The position numbers and the translations under genes were made by a program. A DNA stretch of 8,372 bases from a bacterium (GTDB lineage Bacteria > Verrucomicrobiota > Kiritimatiellia > UBA8416): assembly GCA_020048935.1 (NCBI GenBank), contig JAIFLS010000032.1, forward strand, positions 1 to 8,372, in the 5' to 3' direction. The notes beneath the pieces are model-generated. The model ran no database searches. It worked only from the letters and a program-made list of their open reading frames with translations, and was not told the DNA's origin. Below, one piece after another: positions 6,682 through 8,372 of the stretch. Numbering within the stretch: the first letter of the stretch is position 1; each line of letters opens with the position of its first letter.

Positions 6682-7098
6682 TCATGTGATGTAAGCCTTC
6701 ATGTAGGGCCTGATTATCTTGGCAGCCTTTGCGTACGGGGTCTCACCGAGGATGTGACATCTTAGCCACCGTTCAACTTCGGTCTTCCGCCTAAACCAAG
6801 CGAAAGAGTTCCTGAATCGCCAGCACGCCTCCGACCGTCCGGATGGCGAGCCAGGCCAAGAGGAATGCTCCGGCGTCCAGCGCCGGGGCCATCCGAAGCG
6901 GAACTTCGGATGGCCCCGGCCGGACGGCCCCGTCAGCAAAGCCCAGAGCCCTTGGCCGAGGATGAGCAACGCAACGGCTTCACCTACAGCCCATCCGCAC
7001 AACCACACCAACAGAAACACTGCGCCGCCAAACCGTCCGGCGCCATGCGGACGGAAGATGAACTCGTCTACAGACCGATACTGTGTGTCGTCACCCAT
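6682..7098 (-). pseudogene. Decayed gene for a small two-helix membrane protein (frameshifted, with a stop)
   Basis: The ATG at 7098-7096 opens a frame with a plausible start (MGDDTQYRSVDEFIF) and a clear membrane helix (GAVFLLVWLCGWAVGEAVAL, residues 25-44), ending near LLTG. From about 6925 this frame turns into Arg/Trp/Ser-rich sequence without protein character. A neighbouring frame of the same strand takes over: GPSEVPLRMAPAL, then AFLLAWLAIRTVGGVLAI, a second membrane helix, ending at a TAG (6793-6791). The two pieces read as one protein with two hydrophobic segments around a short Pro/Gly linker, broken by a one-base frameshift near the G/C run at 6915-6925 and then by a stop. The first frame stays open to a TGA at 6684-6682, which gives the coordinates. 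I recall similar uncharacterised bacterial membrane proteins but cannot name a family. A sequencing error is an alternative for the frameshift. Confidence 0.6.
6882..6920. repeat. 17-bp perfect inverted repeat (long hairpin)
   Basis: GCCGGGGCCATCCGAAG (6882-6898) is the exact reverse complement of 6904-6920, with a 5-nt loop CGGAA. No T-tract follows on either strand. It lies inside the broken membrane-protein gene, between its two helices and next to the apparent frameshift. Confidence 0.9.
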
Positions 7099-7123
7099 TT
7101 GTCTTCGCCAACGTCCGGTGGTT

Positions 7124-7149
7124 CACCTTGCCCGTCTGCGGGCAAGGTG
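7124..7149. repeat. 11-bp perfect hairpin between the dehydrogenase and the broken membrane gene
   Basis: CACCTTGCCCG (7124-7134) and CGGGCAAGGTG (7139-7149) pair perfectly around the tetraloop TCTG. It lies 53 nt past the stop codon of the short-chain dehydrogenase and upstream of the membrane-protein ATG. Neither side has a T-tract, so it could stabilise an mRNA 3' end or act as a weak terminator, but it is not a standard intrinsic terminator. Confidence 0.8.
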
Positions 7150-7202
7150 TAGGCGAGCAGCGTGTGGTTGGGCTGCCTGCCTCGGCAGATCAAACGGACC
7201 CC

Positions 7203-7931
7203 CTACCATGGCATGCGCTCGCCTTTATGCCACAACTGTCCGTTGGGGAATTTCTCGCGGGCGATGGTCACAAGGTCGACGACCGTGCTCGCGCCCTCAG
7301 CAACCTCCATCGGAGCCGCCTGGGTCCCGAGATCGGTCTTCACCCACCCGGGATGGGCAGCGGCGACCCCGATACCCTTGTTCGCCAGCGTCTTCGATTG
7401 GATCAGCGTTAGCATGTTGAGCCCGGCCTTCGATGTTGAGTACCCGACTGCCATGAAGCCCCCGACCTGTTTCCACATGCTCTCAGCGGTGCCAATCGAG
7501 CCGAGCATTGACGAATGATTGATCACCCGTGCATCGTCACTGCGCGAGAGCAGCGGTACGAGGGCCTCGGTGATCGCGTAAGGGGCGATGAGGTTGACCT
7601 CTAGGGTACGTCGGACCTTGTCAGCGTCGGTCGGTTTGCCGTCCCACTCGATGGATATCCCGGCGTTGTTCACGAGTACGTCGAGCTTGCCAAAAGTCGT
7701 GTCGAGATAGCTCACAAGACTGCCGATGTCGTCCGGATTGGTAACCTCGAGACGAACAGTGTATGCTTCGCATCCTGCCGCCACGAGTTCCGCCGCCGCC
7801 GCCCTCCCGGCCTGTTCGTCGCGCGCCGTGAGGACCACAGTATATCCGAGCGCGCCGAGTTGCCGCCCTATCTCCTTGCCCAAACCCTTGTTCGCCCCCG
7901 TGATGAGCACAACCTTGCCGTTCTTTGTCAT
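7203..7931 (-). CDS. Short-chain dehydrogenase/reductase (SDR), NAD(P)-dependent
   Basis: 242-aa cytoplasmic oxidoreductase of the classical SDR family, substrate unknown. The Rossmann fold begins at once with VVLITGANKGLG (TGxxxGxG, residues 11-18), then NNAG (88-91), the N113 position in EVNLIAPY, the catalytic Ser in INHSS (140 or 141) and the active-site pair Y164 and K168 in YSTSK, then HPGWVKTD (193-200). All catalytic residues are intact and the length is normal. The overall style resembles plant- and fungal-like carbonyl reductases of the SDR family. The start is chosen at 7931 (MTKNGK), with AGGAGG (complement of 7944-7949) 12 nt upstream; an in-frame ATG at 7943 abuts that site directly and is less likely. 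The frame is open to 8000 but without SDR character. The gene is solitary, next to decayed and mobile sequence, and may be acquired. Confidence 0.93.
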   Translation of the reverse strand: MTKNGKVVLITGANKGLGKEIGRQLGALGYTVVLTARDEQAGRAAAAELVAAGCEAYTVRLEVTNPDDIGSLVSYLDTTFGKLDVLVNNAGISIEWDGKPTDADKVRRTLEVNLIAPYAITEALVPLLSRSDDARVINHSSMLGSIGTAESMWKQVGGFMAVGYSTSKAGLNMLTLIQSKTLANKGIGVAAAHPGWVKTDLGTQAAPMEVAEGASTVVDLVTIAREKFPNGQLWHKGERMPW

Positions 7932-8052
7932 TATCGCTTTCATCCTCCTGTCTGCCGTCTGAGTCTGTTCACCCGGTGCGCATGAAGGCGCGGTAACCAT
8001 CTTGGGCGGGACTGGAGTTTGAGTACGACAGAAATCCGCCCAAAGTGTGCCA

Positions 8053-8084
8053 CTCCCAGGATTGCTGGGATCAATCCTAGGGAG
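8053..8084. repeat. Imperfect 12-bp hairpin upstream of the dehydrogenase
   Basis: 8053-8064 (CTCCCAGGATTG) pairs with 8072-8084 (CAATCCTAGGGAG) with a single bulged base and a 7-nt loop. It lies in the 314-nt stretch 7932-8245, which holds no convincing gene. The rest of that stretch contains the ribosome binding site and possible promoter of the dehydrogenase, a short TTGGGCGG/CCGCCCAA inverted repeat (8002-8009 and 8036-8043), an AT-rich palindrome and transposase-linked repeats. Confidence 0.7.
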
Positions 8085-8106
8085 CAGGTAATTGGAAGTC
8101 CAATTA
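8074..8106 (-). promoter_or_regulatory. Candidate dehydrogenase promoter with an AT-rich palindrome (possible operator)
   Basis: On the minus strand TTGGAC (complement of 8098-8103) and TAGGAT (complement of 8074-8079) are 18 nt apart. The -35 box lies in a near-perfect palindrome: TAATTGGA (8089-8096), AG, TCCAATTA (8099-8106). Eight-base arms with a 2-nt centre are typical of a dimeric regulator site such as those of TetR or MarR proteins. The promoter boxes match only modestly, and the distance to the dehydrogenase start is about 140 nt. Confidence 0.3.
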
Positions 8107-8185
8107 AATATTTCACCGTCTGATATTTTGATTAATCAGGGACGCACTATTTATTGCTGCGCCGTGACAGATCGGGTTCCTTGCA

Positions 8186-8257
8186 TATCGTATTGGGGTC
8201 ATATCGTATTGGGGTCACGTCTCGCCGGCGCGTATCGTATTGGGGTCACGTCTCGCC
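8186..8257. repeat. Short direct repeats at the 3' end of the transposase-like gene
   Basis: The 16-mer TATCGTATTGGGGTCA occurs three times, at 8186-8201, 8202-8217 and 8233-8248. The last two copies extend identically for 9 more bases (CGTCTCGCC), so 25-bp units at 8202-8226 and 8233-8257 repeat with a 31-bp period. The rightmost unit contains the last codons and the stop of the minus-strand gene, so the repeats are copies of that gene's end. Confidence 0.9.
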
Positions 8258-8372
8258 ATTCTTCATATCCTTTGTGCATTTCTCAGTCATCCTTTGCAGT
8301 TCACGGTCCGTTTCAAGCCGGACCTTGAAACGTTGTATGCGCGTGTATACCGTCTTGTAGCCCATGCCGCCA
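8246..8372 (-). CDS. C-terminal end of a REP-associated-transposase-like protein (partial)
   Basis: The minus-strand frame enters from the right edge and gives 41 residues to a TGA at 8248-8246: it starts GGMGYKTVYTRIQRFKVRLE and ends with KDMKNGET. The segment GGMGYKTVYTRIQRFKVRLETD looks like the last helices of a DnaA-type helix-turn-helix, which in many bacteria forms the C-terminus of Y1 (IS200-like, REP-associated) tyrosine transposases. The ending in -NGET followed by TGACCCC resembles ends I recall for such proteins (often -NVxT then TGACCCC). The catalytic HUH and Tyr domain lies outside the window, so activity cannot be judged. A stand-alone DnaA-C-like HTH protein is an alternative. 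Confidence 0.55.
   Translation of the reverse strand, partial: GGMGYKTVYTRIQRFKVRLETDRELQRMTEKCTKDMKNGET

Noticed and set aside
8186..8257. Direct repeats read as a CRISPR array
   Set aside because: The repeats are 16-25 bp with gaps of 0 and 6-15 nt, no real spacers and no cas genes; they are copies of a gene end.
8092..8360. Plus-strand open frames at 8092-8328 and 8154-8360
   Set aside because: They run through non-coding repeats and oppose the transposase-like gene end; the repeated peptide only reflects the DNA repeats.

Overview
The window is GC-rich and densely coded, with small gaps between bacterial protein genes. No rRNA or tRNA gene is visible. A rubrerythrin/rubredoxin pair points to an anaerobe or microaerophile. 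The divergent gpmI, a cytoplasmic FHA-Ser/Thr kinase, GC-rich intergenic hairpins and a REP-transposase-like gene end would fit a Verrucomicrobiota/Kiritimatiellota-like or other PVC-type bacterium, or a deltaproteobacterium-like one. This placement is an impression from protein style, not a search result.

Layout. Positions 1-610 (minus) hold the 5' part of a gene for an exported protein of unknown function, running off the left edge. It diverges from gpmI (783-2336, plus), a complete cofactor-independent phosphoglycerate mutase. After a GC-rich hairpin spacer comes a tight plus-strand trio: an exported zinc amidase with an internally repeated C-terminus (2434-3678), a soluble FHA-Ser/Thr kinase (3692-4996) and a purine-type phosphoribosyltransferase (4993-5532). 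The gaps are 13 nt and a 4-nt ATGA overlap, so the three are probably co-transcribed. A 236-nt spacer with a weak terminator and a promoter-like dyad leads to rubrerythrin (5769-6341). Rubredoxin follows (6418-6579) with its own promoter-like site and dyad, then a strong intrinsic terminator (6601-6630). Together these two form an oxidative-stress module: rubredoxin is the usual electron donor to rubrerythrin for peroxide reduction.

The right part reads on the minus strand and looks like an accessory region. It holds a decayed membrane-protein gene (6682-7098, continuing in another frame), long perfect hairpins (6882-6920, 7124-7149), a complete short-chain dehydrogenase (7203-7931) and a spacer with two more palindromes. 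At the edge is the 3' end of a REP-associated-transposase-like gene (8246-8372) whose stop-codon region is repeated downstream as short direct repeats.

No clearly new multi-gene system is proven. The most notable items are the amidase/FHA-kinase/phosphoribosyltransferase operon, the triplicated C-terminal module of the amidase, and the transposase tail with its repeats.
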